Source of the DNA: Galerina marginata
Lineage: Eukaryota; Basidiomycota; Agaricomycetes; Agaricales; Galerinaceae
DNA length: 64,000 bases
Assembly: GCA_023014335.1 (NCBI GenBank)
Contig: JAECYW010000023.1
Location: 496,001-560,000, forward strand
Reading direction: 5' to 3'
Shown here: positions 46,744 to 58,215 of the stretch, piece after piece
Numbering within the stretch: position 1 is the stretch's first letter
How the letters are laid out: every line of letters starts with the position of its first letter
Made by a program: the position numbers and the translations under genes
The notes under the pieces: generated by a model
The model's input: the letters and a program-made list of their open reading frames with translations, nothing else
Databases searched by the model: none
What the model was told of the DNA's origin: nothing

Positions 46744-48893
46744 ATGGACAGTGCCCAAGACACCTCAGCGCCAGTGTCGCATCCTGTGACCGAGCGCCCC
46801 ATCTTCGCTTTGATCATTGGAATCAACAACTACCAGGACGACTGTCCCCCATCGCTCCGCGGATGTGTTAACGACAGCAAAGCCGTGTTCGCCTACCTGA
46901 GAGATACCTTTTGCGTCCCAGAAGCCAACATAGTACTCCTTCATGACGAGCAGGCCACACGGGAAATGATCATCGGTACCTTCGAAAGCCATTTCATTAA
47001 TAATCCGGCCATAACTCCAGGAGATGCCATCGTCTTCTACTTCGCAGGTCATGGGTCACGCCAGAGGGCCTCCAATGATTGGCACTCTGAGGATAACCAA
47101 GTGGAGACAATTTGTCCATACGATGTCATGAAGACATCTGGCATCCCGGATTACACCTTCACCCATTTGTTGCGAAAGCTAACATTTTATAAGGGGAACA
47201 ATATCGTATGTGGGCTTGATATTTATTGATTGATCTGAAGTTTGATCATACTCTCTGCAGACATTGATTCTCGACTCTTGTCACTCAGGCGGTATGGCTC
47301 GAGCAGAAATGCAAACCAATGAAGAGGTTCCATTAACACGCTGCTACAACAGAGGGTACGATTTCCCCCCTCTCGGTGACCTGGACCGCAGAATATGGTC
47401 ATGGAATCCAGAAGGCGGACGGTCTAACGACCTTCTGGAATCCGGATCTTTCTACAAAACCACGGAAACACATGTCCTCTTGGCTGCATGTCAACCCAGT
47501 CAGCTTGCCCGAGAGACAAAGAATTCCGGGGTATGGTCAGGAGCTTTCACGACGGTCTTAATCAGTGCCCTCAAAGCATGGGATCCAAGCACACGTTCCC
47601 TGACCTACTCGCGCTTAATGGAACACCTTTCGCCGTTGAAAGACCAGCATCCCCATTGCGAAGGGGACAACAAGGTTCGACGCTTGTTCAGTTCATCTGA
47701 CGTTGGGAAGGACGACCCATCCTACTTCGTTGTAACGGCAGCAGAAACCGACGACACCTATTATGTGGCGGCCGGCAACCTACTTGGAATCGTTGAAGGT
47801 ACCGAATTTATCACCCACCCTCCAAAGGGCTGTGCTCCCATTATACTCAAAGCGAAAGCTGTTGAAAAGTTCCGCTGTATGGCTGTTCCATGCCGCAACG
47901 AGATAGCAGCAGATTTGCAATCGACTTCCACCTCCATCCTCCCCCAACATTCGAGAGCGACCATCTCGAAGTGGTCAACGAAATGGCTCAAAGTGGAACT
48001 GCACCCCCGAGAGGCGTTTTCGCATATTATCGAAGACGAAGATACGCTCTTCTCTATCGTGGATTCTGGCGGGGAGCTGAAAGCTTCTCGTGCAGATAGT
48101 GGGTCAAACACCGTGGAGCTGCACAGAAACGATCCTCTCATCGGTTCACAGCCTGAATGCCACCATATCTCGATTAATTTCGATGCATTCACGCGTCATT
48201 ACATCGACAAAGCTGCTCATTTCCATTTCTTCTTGTATCAAGGAAATAGTTCGACATTACGCGGTCGCACTGGTTCCATTAGCTCTGCCACTCCTGTCAC
48301 GGTTTCTCTCCAACGTTTGACGTCAACTCCAAGTCTTTTAGGACCCACGTCGTTCAAGCCAGATGGCAATAACCTCTTCAATGTGCTAGCGGATACCGAC
48401 GGTTCGAAAAAGGAATTGGCTGGTACTGCTGTGCTCGAGGGATCGGCCGCAGATCTACAATATGGGTTGACCCTAGAAAACCACACAACCAAAGATTTGT
48501 TCCCGTATGTGTTCTTCTTCGATCCCGGGAAATATGACATAGAGGTGAGCTTTGTAGTATAACCTCTATAAGTTTCTTCACGGAACTGATGTGCCTTCAT
48601 TTAAGCCTCTGTACTTGCCGCCTTCGAGTGTATCTAGCCCTCTGACTCGCCATGGTACGGACGGCTCGACCTTAGGAATCGGATACACTCCCGGGACTAA
48701 TCGCATGAGCTTCACCATGCCTGAAGGAATCAATCACGACTCAGCATTTTTCAAGGTCTTCGTTTCGACAGAATATATTAACATGAAGGCCATTGTTGCG
48801 AATCCTGACAGAACTATGCATTCTTTCAGACCCGATCTGAACAAGAACTCTTGGTGGGGCTCTTGGATCTATTTAGTGACTGTACGCCGTTAG
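46744..48893 (+). CDS. Caspase-like peptidase (C14 family)
   Basis: Exons 46744-47205, 47261-48544 and 48606-48893; 677 residues, phase-0 joins. The N-terminal ~290 residues are a caspase/p20-type domain: FALIIGINNYQDDCPPSLRG, the catalytic His103 in YFAGHGSR and Cys161 in LILDSCHSGG, then a conserved ETHVLLAACQPSQLA strand. The remaining ~390 residues form a beta-rich tail of unknown function seen in agaricomycete C14 proteins. The start is the first in-frame ATG (M-DSAQDTSAP); the frame is open upstream but only with non-ATG codons. Fungal caspase relatives act in stress-induced cell death and proteostasis, usually cutting after basic residues. It is head-to-head with the TPR-CHAT gene, a second caspase-fold protease. 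Confidence 0.9.
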
Positions 48894-49569
48894 TAAATTG
48901 TTTGTGATATCCAATGTTCGTCTTGGACATACGCTATTCATTGGATTTATGGTACCCGTCAGTTACGTTGAGAGTAAAGTATGAACTTCGGTTGACATTG
49001 CAAAAACTTACTGCAGTGATCACGCGCATATCCGGCTACGGATGCACTTGTACCGAGCCTTTCAAAGAGTAATCCCCACTATCTTTCTTCCACTCAACAA
49101 CTTGGCTCAGCCCAACCGTCCGTTTCCCGGTACTTAGTAGCACCCAGCCTCAAATGCCCCGCATGAAGTCAGTCCAACAGCGGAAAGAAGTTGAATTAAA
49201 ACGCAAGCTTGAGATCGATTATTGAATCGGGCAACGACATAAGGAGACGGAGAAAGCAAGACCACTCTCTCTGCTACACGTGTTCAGCCGTAGGATCCGA
49301 TGAAAAACCTGTCAAAGTGTGTGCCAAAGTGAGGTTTGCCTTGGAATCTAGGTTTGACATCCCTCCTGATTTCTTCCATCGTCTCGCCAGTGTCAAGTAG
49401 TCGCTTACTGCTCGAAAGAGGTACGGAAGTCGGTGCTTTCGTGAACCACCCGTGTATTCAAAGTTCAACGTTGCCTTTCAGTGTCAGATACGCCACTGGT
49501 TCGTGTCGCCCTTTTGCGATTTGCTTGTGCTGACTTTCCCCCAGGCCGAAACACTGTTTCACATCTCAA
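48894..49569. other. Upstream stretch of the next gene
   Basis: Only short frames. One (49313-49400, FALESRFDIPPDFFHRLASV) and the following GT/AG signals might be 5' exons of the gene at 49570, but I could not join them in phase. Confidence 0.35.
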
Positions 49570-50341
49570 GATTCTCAACGCAGCAAGGAATTGGCTAAGT
49601 TCGTAAACAACATTATGGCCAACCCTCAGTTGATGGATTACTTCGAACTCGCTACTATTGTATCTCAAGACCTAATCAACTCACCTGCTATCGACAAACC
49701 ATTTCTCATGTCGATGCATCTGTCGATTGAGCCAGAAGATATCGTTGACTTTGCAAGGCTTCGAGGAAGGATCGCATCAAGTGACATAATCGATTCGTCC
49801 ACAAAAATTAGAGGGATGGTGCAGGTCAACCATCTTTTTGCAGATGGTTATCCAGGTGGTTCGGTTAACGAGGAATCCATGCTTAGGCACTGGCGGTTAA
49901 TGAGAGCGACTGCCGATAATTCAGGGTTCACGTCAGATTCCGTCGGACTAATGTTTTTTATCATGAATAATTGCGGGACATTCAGCGCCCGTCCTATCCG
50001 TATACCACCTTTCCTCATAGATATTGCTAGGAACCCTCCACCATTTGAACAAATAACGGCAAATGGCACATGTCGCCCAAGACCAATGGATTCATGGACT
50101 TGTATTGAGTTCGTCGCTCTTCATCACTGCTATCTTTAAAGCTCATTCCGTATGCAGAGCCCTCAACACTTCGATTCGGTTGGACCATGAAGACCGTTTC
50201 TTATTGCGCACAGAAATGACAGACGCGGACGAGAAAATAATCCAGAACTCCATGGCTGACGCGCACAAGGATGACATCAAAATCGGATGGCTGAGAATGA
50301 TGATGGCCAGGGAGCAAGTCTACAAACCGTTCCAGGACTAA
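49570..50341 (+). CDS. Unassigned gene, two exon-like open stretches
   Basis: A frame from about 49570 to ~50101 reads KFVNNIMANPQLMDYFELAT, then VDFARLRGRIAS and GYPGGSVNEESMLRHWRLMR. A second, in another frame, from ~50157 to the TAA at 50339-50341 reads ALNTSIRLDHEDRFLLRTEM. Together about 240 residues. I do not recognise the family. The first stretch has an even helical pattern and no membrane segment. A GTATTG...GCAG intron (about 50102-50156) is tempting but does not keep phase, so the model is incomplete and may be a pseudogene. Confidence 0.4.
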
Positions 50342-51329
50342 AGGATTTTTGTAGGCTCCTTTCTTGATGGAGTTCAGATAAATCACTAATTATATAGCTT
50401 CAGAAGGACCAGTCTTCAACCCTATCACGAGTTCACTGTCAAACCGACCATGAATTGTTCCCTACTGCTACTTCATGCGTCCTTCAACATTGCATCCTCT
50501 TTTTTTTACGGGAGTCATGAGAGAGCACGTCGTTGAACCCACTTGGCCAACATCATAGCAATCCCATCAAGAATCTCGCAGCCAAAATTCTGGCCGGGCA
50601 GGGAGACGGATCACAAGCACAACCTCCAGAACAGCCGCACTGAATTATGTTTCGGGGGATGTAGAAGAAGTCACCACGGGTCCTCGAGAGTTTCGCTTCC
50701 AACCCCTGTACTAATCCTCCTGTATCTCCTGCTAAAAGAAGGATATCGCCTATCCACGGCAAAATTGACACGTTGGTTATTTGGTCTCATCTCCTCGCAA
50801 CTCGCCCAACTTCTGAACAAATTTTTGCCTTGACCATATGATCAGCGTCCCCCAACACGCCTGACCACTTTTCGATGTGCAGTCTTGTCTCAGCTCGTTT
50901 GGTTCTCGACCTCACCAACCAGAAGTCACGCAAACGACACGACTTGTGCCTAAACAGTGGACATTCATTTTCTTGTTTCAGCTGTTATATCTCTGTATAT
51001 CTACCATTCTGGTGAGGCGTCTGTTGTCGAACTTCTAACTGGTTATAGTACGCTTACGTCTTATCCTTCTACAGTTCGAGCCAGCCGGTAAGTCCTTTTT
51101 ACTCAAACGTGATGTGTATTTATGTAAAACGTAGTCCAGATTTGTGGTATCTGCATCTATGGATGGTTCTGTTGGGCTTTAGCGTGGCCGTTTCGACCCT
51201 GGTCAGTTTATCGTTGCAACGTGTAAACTTCCCTTTGTTGTAACTCCCATTGTCATTCTTGGTACGATACGCCCTCCTTTATTGTTATCGTTTGTAATCT
51301 CAGGCTGAGTTGCAACTCTACAGGTTTAC
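50342..51329. other. 1-kb gene-free region upstream of the F-box-like gene
   Basis: Short ORFs only. From 50960 to 51320 the plus strand is T-rich with several GT/AG-like signals, consistent with a leader or promoter of the gene at 51330. Confidence 0.35.
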
Positions 51330-52778
51330 ATGGCTGCGATCTGCGAACCCCTAGAGGTCATGGTCAGAGAAGAAACACTGGGCGCACACATCTCCCTGCC
51401 AGCAGAGATTATCAACAACATCATCGATGTCCTTGGGCATGACAAGAATTGCCGGGCATCCGTCCAGGCTCTCCGCGTATTTGCTCTCGTCTCGAGGGTT
51501 CTTTGCATGCGGGCACATCATTACCTCTTCTCAGAATTCAAGATTGCCATTGTCCCGACCTCAGACGTCGAGGTCCCACTTGGAAGATTGCTCCGCACCC
51601 TAGTAACCAGTCTGAGGTTTCCTGATCTTGGAATGGTGTACCATATCCGATCGGCCTCATTCATCTTCGAAATGAAATACCAATATTTCATCGAAGGTAG
51701 CATTTCGAACAACGACGTCTTGCCTCGGATAATGGACGCTCTTCATGGGCCCAACCATGGAGTATCGAGTTTTGGGCTGGAAGTTTACTTTGCAGGACCA
51801 GGGTTTAGGTTGCGACCGACATGGTCCGATATTGGCCCCAAACTTAATATTGCGTTCTACAATCTTTGTCGGTCTCGAAACCTGAAATCACTCCGTCTTA
51901 AAAGTTTCGCAGATGTCCCGAGGGTCCAACTACTCCATGGTACAAGTATCAAACACCTTACCCTTGAAGATGTTGGAGTCGGCTGCAGTTATCAAGTGAT
52001 GCCCATTTCAGACCGGCCGCGAGTATTTGATTGGGACGACAATTTTGCCTTGCCCTTCCGACATGGGTTCACCCGTGGAGACGACGGCTTTTATTTCGGA
52101 CCTCAGGATACAACATCGATTTGGACGTCGCTCTACGACCCCCTCGAATTCAGCCATACCGGCTTCAATCCCAATTCGGAGTATGTTGCTAAATTTAAGC
52201 AGGCATTTGCGGATATAACATCCCTCACATTATCTGTTGGTGGCTTAGATCAATCGCCAGGTCTTCGCAACCTGCCTCAATTGCGCTCTCTCCACCTCCT
52301 CCAACTGCTAAACTACCCCAAGGACCCTGAGGGCGTTATACTTCCCGTGAATGATTTTTTTTCTTTCGAAGACAATGCCGTCCCACCTTCTCTAGCACAT
52401 CTCTCAATAGAAATTGGGGCATCAACGACCTGTTTCGTTGATCGACGGAAGGACACACAAGGCACTGGCATCATAAGCCTTCCTTGGGTTACTTTTGGCT
52501 CCGACATGAATGGGAGCAAGTTTGAAAGCATTCAGGATATACATCTGGTAATCCATCTAGGCCGTGACTTGGAACCTTCCATTTCCCATGAAGCTACTGT
52601 CATCGAAGAAACTGAAGAAATTGTACTCTTCAACCTTTCTGCTCTGGTCGCGTTGCGCCAAAGTACATTTTCCTTAGATGTTGTACTCGACGAATTTCAA
52701 CCGCCCTGCGAAGTTGGCAAACCAGGGATCAGATTGGGAGGCACCCCACGCTACTTTGGACAATGGCATTGGCAGTAG
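51330..52778 (+). CDS. F-box-like protein, intronless
   Basis: ATG 51330 to TAG 52778, 482 residues. Residues ~22-60 (LPAEIINNIIDVLGHDKNC, then ALRVFALVSRVLCMRAHHYL) match the F-box-like start of a large agaricomycete family, followed by LFSEFKI. The rest is a leucine-patterned domain (NLKSLRLKSFADVPRVQLL; LPQLRSLHLLQLL) likely to fold as irregular LRRs. It is not closely related to the pair at 1.6 and 5.5 kb: it has no intron and a different F-box sequence. The presumed role is an SCF substrate adaptor; the target is unknown. Confidence 0.75.
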   Translation: MAAICEPLEVMVREETLGAHISLPAEIINNIIDVLGHDKNCRASVQALRVFALVSRVLCMRAHHYLFSEFKIAIVPTSDVEVPLGRLLRTLVTSLRFPDLGMVYHIRSASFIFEMKYQYFIEGSISNNDVLPRIMDALHGPNHGVSSFGLEVYFAGPGFRLRPTWSDIGPKLNIAFYNLCRSRNLKSLRLKSFADVPRVQLLHGTSIKHLTLEDVGVGCSYQVMPISDRPRVFDWDDNFALPFRHGFTRGDDGFYFGPQDTTSIWTSLYDPLEFSHTGFNPNSEYVAKFKQAFADITSLTLSVGGLDQSPGLRNLPQLRSLHLLQLLNYPKDPEGVILPVNDFFSFEDNAVPPSLAHLSIEIGASTTCFVDRRKDTQGTGIISLPWVTFGSDMNGSKFESIQDIHLVIHLGRDLEPSISHEATVIEETEEIVLFNLSALVALRQSTFSLDVVLDEFQPPCEVGKPGIRLGGTPRYFGQWHWQ

Positions 52779-52982
52779 GGCAATAACCTTGTAGTCTGAG
52801 CCTTCACGAGTCATTTGAAGTTGCCATGCTGTCTATAGATCGTGCAATTTATTTCCCTGTTCATAAAATTCGGGACTTAAATAATGTGATCCAAGCTGAA
52901 GTTGCAAATGAAATTGAGGTATAATAAAGTGTACGGAAAAACTAAAACCAAAACCAACAGGCACGGGTAAATCTCTCAAGCA

Positions 52983-55900
52983 TCATGCGACCCCTTCCAA
53001 CCTCGGCCCATTAAGCACACCTCTACCATAGGCAGAAGCCACCGCCTCGAACCCGTTCTCCTGCACCTCCGACAGGAACACGTCATGTTGGTCCGCTAGC
53101 TTCTCGTTGTTGAGCCTGATTTCGCGGATGACACCATGCTCGCGCGCACATGCTGGACACTCGGCTTCATTGTCCGCGATACACCTAGAAAACACCCAAT
53201 TCAGTCAGGTTGCAAGTATGAATGGCCTGCAGTGAGAACTTACCGCTGATGATACGAGTGATTGCACATGAAATGAACACTAGGAAGATCCAGTTGACCA
53301 AGACAGGTCGAACATCGAGTGACGTGGAAGACGCGAGGTTCTTCTGTGTTCGTCAGGTCTTGAACTTGCTTCAGTCTTGCAGCCGTTTCCAGTCGATACG
53401 ACTTGGTCAGTGCTTGGTCCTAACGAACGCAACGGGTCAGGAACACGGCAAGGAAGAACACAAAAAACAAGCTCACATTCTGAATCTCGTTCCTGCTGTC
53501 TTTGATCCTCTTGACCAACCACTCCTTCACCAAACCCACACTCGCCACTCCATTCCGACTCAACACCTGAATCACACCAAGTGGGGGCATAAGTTCCTCC
53601 TCGTCGATGTGTTCCAAAATGTCCTTCAAGTCCTGTTGATGCCGACTCAGCAACTCCGGCGTTGACGTCAAGAACCGGAGCACAAGAGGGTACAGGTGCG
53701 GATGATCCTTCCCGTAATACATCAGGTGCTCAATGACCTTCTGCGATGCATTCGGGGTATTGCCCTCCTTGTCCTTGTCCATCCAGAAGCGCAGGACATC
53801 CTCGTACATGCCCATCTTCTCCCAGAGAAGCACGAGGCCGTCAGTAAATCCATATGTCGAGCACAGAATCAATGCATGCATCGAGTCGTACGGGATCGTA
53901 CTACTCCTCAGCACGCGCATCGCCTTATCCCGCATAACCTTCTCGTCGAACGTCTTCCCGCTTTTCCCAGACCCGCCTCGAACAGGCAGGGTCAGGTAAA
54001 GCTCCAGTAGGGTATTCCACACGGCGACCTGGTCCATCCTATCGATTAAGTCGTCCTCCTCCCGCTGCTCTGCTTCGTCCACGTCTGACGAGAACAATCC
54101 AATTGAGCCAGGCTTTTGGTCCTCAACGCTCTGGTTCCACCTTCGGATAGAGACAGTTTCGAGGAAGACGACAAATTGTTCCATGTGGTCGACGAAATGC
54201 GGGAAATAGATGCGGGGTGATAGCCGCTTCACCGGCGGAGGTTCTGGGATGGCAGGCTGAGGCGGAAGCCCTCTTGTGACGATGGAGGATGCGGTACCAG
54301 GGGGTGGTGTAGTTGGCGAGGAAACATCGTGTACGGAGTCTCTTCTCGATGCGTTGTCAGCTCGGACGGTCTTGATGGAAGGAGAGGGAGGAGTGGCAGT
54401 GTCAGATGAGACGACGGTGGCCGCTATTGAGCCACGGTTGAGTGCGAGATAGGAAAGATAAGACGGCGCAGGAGCCGCTGTTTTGACGGCTGATGGAGAT
54501 TCGGCTGTTTCGTCTGCGACGAGAGGACCGGTTGTCGTGCAAAGGTCTATTAGCAGCTGCGTTGTCTCTTCAGGCAGGCTTTCGAGCATGGCTCGACCAT
54601 AACGCGCAAGGTTACTTTCTGCCTAAAGGCAAGTTTCGGTTCAGTCTCCAACCCACAACTTCTGTAACTACAGTAATAAACACGCACCGCTTCTGGCCCT
54701 AGTTTCCTTAAATAAGCCAAAGCATCGCTAAAGTTTCCTGCGTCCTCGATCTGTATCCTGAGATAGTCTTCATGCCGCTCGTACTTCTTCGCAAGGTATG
54801 ACGCATGCTCGAAGTATCCTGCCTGCCTGCACACGCGGATGGCAGTGACCAAATCGAAGGGCAGCTCGTCAGGATCACTGGAGTTCCGCCGCGACTCTGT
54901 CTTGATGAACGTGTCCAGGCGGGAGACGTCTTTGAGCTTGGTATAGGTGTTGAGAAGGAGTGTGGTGTGGTCGGCGTTTGCGAGCCCTAGGGAATGTAGT
55001 TCTTGGAGGTAGGTTACGAGGTTGTGTATTCGTTGTGCGTCGAGGTACTGAGTGGCTGGAATTAGTAAATTACATCAAAGATGGTGGGCAGGCTTACTTT
55101 TCTGATGACATAGCTTGGTTGCAGATGGCCAATGGTCTGCACATACTGGTGCATGGCGCCGTCGTAGTCGCTTTTGCCATAAAGGTAGTCTCCATACTGA
55201 CGATGGATGTCAGCAACGCTAGATGGGTCCAGTTTCTGCGTGGACGCCATATTCAGAGCCAGGCCATATAATGACTTGCGATAAAGCATGTCCAACTTGG
55301 CCGCTGTTGATTTCTCCTCGAGGCAGACGAGCTATATAAGAAGACAGAAAATATCGTAAGATGCCATTTGAAAAGAAAATGAAGCCACTGACCTTTCCGT
55401 CCGTAGATAACACGTATACGTGGCCCCATTGCGAGATGACCTCCCGCACGCCTTGCTTGAAAGTATCAGAATACGCGACCAGCTTGTTTTCGGGGTCGAA
55501 TACTGTCACTTTCGTTACATCCATTTCTGTGGCATTTGGTGATTTGGCGACTAAATTCCGGACAGTAGCTGAGGTCGACGCAGCAGTTGGGAAGAAAGGC
55601 GGCGAAACGATGACAAGATAGCTTTCGTGTGTGTGGATGGACGATTTGTGACCTACAAAAGCAAAGAGAAATATTAGTTAGCTGCGAGAGAATAAACCAA
55701 GACCTACGTACCTTCATATGCATAACAAGCTCCTCGACCGTCTGCCCCACATAAATAAATGGCTTCGTCTCGAGCCACAACAATATTTCTCGACTTTCGG
55801 TCCATTGTAGCGCATCCAAGTCCGGATCCGATTTCATCAACCACGGTAGCCGTTCCCCCAGTACCTCGTCCCGAAGCTTGGTAGCAAAGTGTCCTGTTCG

Positions 55901-56852
55901 TGGTCACGATGAATAGGTAATGGTTCGGTAATTCGTCGTCCTCTGTTGGTTCTCTGAAACCAAGGCCGGTTATGGGCTCGGTGGGCGACTCGTGGACTGT
56001 GCGAGCCTTTGGAAGAGACGTTAGAGAGGTGGATGATGCCAGTGATTGGTCCAGGTGGCGGTATAGAATGACTGTACCATCTCCGAGTCCAATTGCGAGA
56101 TGAGCAACAGTATCTGAAAGGGCGACCGTGGTCACCTAAATTTGGAGCGACAAGCTAAGTAACTAAGCGGGTGAGGCTCAAGCGAAGAAACTCACTGGAT
56201 GTGGCCTATTGTTCAATTGGACTTTCGTCGACCGTAGAAGATTCGGCACGCTAGTCTTCTTGTCTTTGTTCTGCAGATCCCAAATCTTGAGCAAAGGCGA
56301 CCGTATGTTGTCTTCTTCCTAGGGACGTATCAGCACCCAATGTGGTACAACATGCAAAGTACGGAAGACCCACGCCCAACGTCACCAAAATGCCCTTCCT
56401 TTCTACCATGTGGGTTACTCTTCCACCGACATGGGCTACCCAGCTGTTTATTGACTCGAATTCACGGTTGAGGAGGTAGATGCTGCCGTGTATATCTGCA
56501 ACAATTATTCCAACAGATGATGCAGTCACGGTCGATATTTCTGGAGTCGCCTATACACGTTCAGAGAGGTTGGTGAATTTGAAGACGTTAACTTCTACGG
56601 GATGAACGTACTTTGAAGATATCAGGGGTACTGCTCAAATCATGAACGTCTTTGACAGGTGCAGCATCAAAGAATGGGAACTGGCGCCACTGGCGAAGCA
56701 AAGGAAAAGAGGTACGCGTCAGTTAACCGACTAGAAAACGTCGAAGGGGAATCCCAAAGCCTTTTGATACTCACCGCAGGCGGTGCAGCCGTAGCAGATG
56801 TTCCTGTCAAATTGGCCGTCTTTGCAGCTAATAGTCCTAGGCTTGAAGACAT
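52983..56852 (-). CDS. vps11: Vacuolar sorting protein Vps11 (HOPS/CORVET core subunit)
   Basis: Eleven exons: 56852-56775, 56689-56612, 56550-56374, 56318-56196, 56135-55712, 55652-55393, 55331-55098, 55047-54688, 54622-53477, 53419-53244, 53184-52983; 1085 residues, all phases fit. Vps11 scaffolds the HOPS and CORVET tethers for endosome and vacuole fusion. The N-terminus has WRQFPFFDAAPVKDVHDL and a beta-propeller (GDGTVILYRH; LGCATMDRK). The middle is an alpha-solenoid with the family's LYGLALNMA, SYVIRKYLDAQRIHNLVTYL and AGYFEHASYLAKKYERHEDY. The C-terminus is a RING-H2 finger (CSTC ... CNHSYHQRC ... CPAC). A Ser/Thr/Pro-rich insert at about 54200-54450 explains a length somewhat above the usual ~1000. 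An ATG 63 bases further upstream is in frame; the one at 56852 was preferred for its shorter leader. Confidence 0.95.
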
Positions 56853-57094
56853 TGTTGGAACCAGCCTAGATTTCTTTACACGACAAGAAGATTTGCCGCG
56901 TAGAGAGATGTTCAAGAGATATTCGATGCTCTACTTCGCTTGTGTTTCGAAAAATCGTCCGGTCCAGTCAAGGAGGGGCCCAGAAACTAATGCCAGTCCG
57001 TTGAATAGAAATTTCAAACCCGGAAACGAAATTCCCAAGAGAAACAAAGCAGAAGAATGGTGTCAATATGGTTGTGCACAATGTCGACCCTCAG
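56853..57094. promoter_or_regulatory. Upstream region of vps11
   Basis: No ORF supported on the plus strand beyond short ones. It ends at a 108-base inverted repeat copy. Confidence 0.35.
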
Positions 57095-57202
57095 CAAGGG
57101 GGTGCCAGCGGAGAAATCCGAGACGTCCACTACCCTCAAGATCATTGCCATCAAAACTCGCGGGGTCCGCTCATAAACCTGGGGTCCTAGTACCATATTA
57201 GG
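57095..57202 (-). repeat. 108-bp inverted repeat, left copy
   Basis: This is the reverse complement of 57725-57832 with very few differences. Read on the minus strand it runs from CCTAATATGGTACTAGGACC to GGCACCCCCTTG. In this direction both copies translate to NMVLGPQV(Y/C)ERTPRVLMA then MILRVVDVSDFSAGTP, with one residue change. Confidence 0.8.
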
Positions 57203-57724
57203 TAGAATTGATCGCGTAGATATCGTGATCGCCTCAGCAAGTACTTGAGTATCATCGGAAATCCTATCCTTCGTCTGACCACTGTACAACCATATTTCTA
57301 TATTGATGCTTCTCCTGTTCTCTGCTCTTTAGAACTAGGCAACTGTCTTAAGTCAGATCCTTGATGCGCTGAAAGCTTGAAAAAGGACGGATGCCGCACA
57401 CTCTCTGTAGCTCGAGGAATCCAGTTTTCGTTAGCGACTACTGTGACTGTAACATCATCGGGTCATCCGTCGAGTCTTTGAGTGCTTCACTATTCATCCA
57501 GTTGTGTTATATCCTATGTATAACAAAACAATGCTTCTTCGTCAAGGAACACACCAAAATGTAGAGAATCACCAGAACGTGATAGTAAGCAGACATTTTC
57601 AGGTGGACTAGCAAGTCTTGCAGATACATAATGCATAATGGCTCATAGGCGCGAGAGGGAGGGCCACAATACTACAGTACGTGCAAATAATCACTTCGAA
57701 AGAGAGTGCTTTGGCAGGAACCTG
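57203..57724. other. Spacer between the two 108-bp inverted copies
   Basis: 520 bases with no gene supported, AT-rich in the middle. It could be the interior of an element bounded by the inverted copies, but no target duplication was found. Confidence 0.35.
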
Positions 57725-57832
57725 CCTAATATGGTACTAGGACCCCAGGTTTGTGAACGGACCCCGCGAGTTTTGATGGCAATGATCTTGAGGGTAGTGG
57801 ACGTCTCGGATTTCTCCGCTGGCACCCCCTTG
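57725..57832 (+). repeat. 108-bp in inverted orientation, right copy
   Basis: Partner of 57095-57202. Its right edge (CCCCCTTG, 57832) lies 7 bases before the start of the CACTA-like MITE. Confidence 0.8.
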
Positions 57833-57836
57833 ACCC

Positions 57837-58015
57837 TCACACTGCGGCGGCCCGACTATTTTGACGGGGGTGCAAAATCCGAAGGCAGGTTGTTTGAATT
57901 TTGCCTACCTCGATTTTGCCAATCCGATGGGTGGGGACACGTGACTTGGCAAAATCCAAACTACCTGCCTCGTATTTTGCATCCCCCGCAAAATAGTCCG
58001 GCCGCAGCAGTGTCA
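57837..58015. mobile_element. CACTA-like MITE, 173 bp
   Basis: The element is 57840-58012. It begins CACTGCGGCGGCC and ends GGCCGCAGCAGTG, with long imperfect terminal inverted repeats (CGACTATTTTG...GGGGG, GCAAAAT, GGCAGGT, ATTTTGCC) that pair over roughly 65-75 bases each, leaving a short GGTGGGGACACGTG loop. TCA flanks both ends (57837-57839, 58013-58015), a 3-base target duplication. CACTG termini with a 3-base duplication are the signature of the CACTA/EnSpm superfamily. It carries no coding capacity and lies about 200 bases before the atp18 start. Confidence 0.8.
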
Positions 58016-58215
58016 GTATGCGCAGGAGGTCGAGTTTCCCTCTGGAAAGGGAATTTGTTTCCCACGCGTAATATCCCAGCTCATCAACGCAAACGGTCCT
58101 GCCCGACAACTCAACCACCACCACCACCACCCCCTAAGAATCTGTTGGTCTTCCCATTTCTTGAGATATTCTTGCTCATACTGACACTTTGTGATATAGA
58201 CATACCCGAAAAGCA

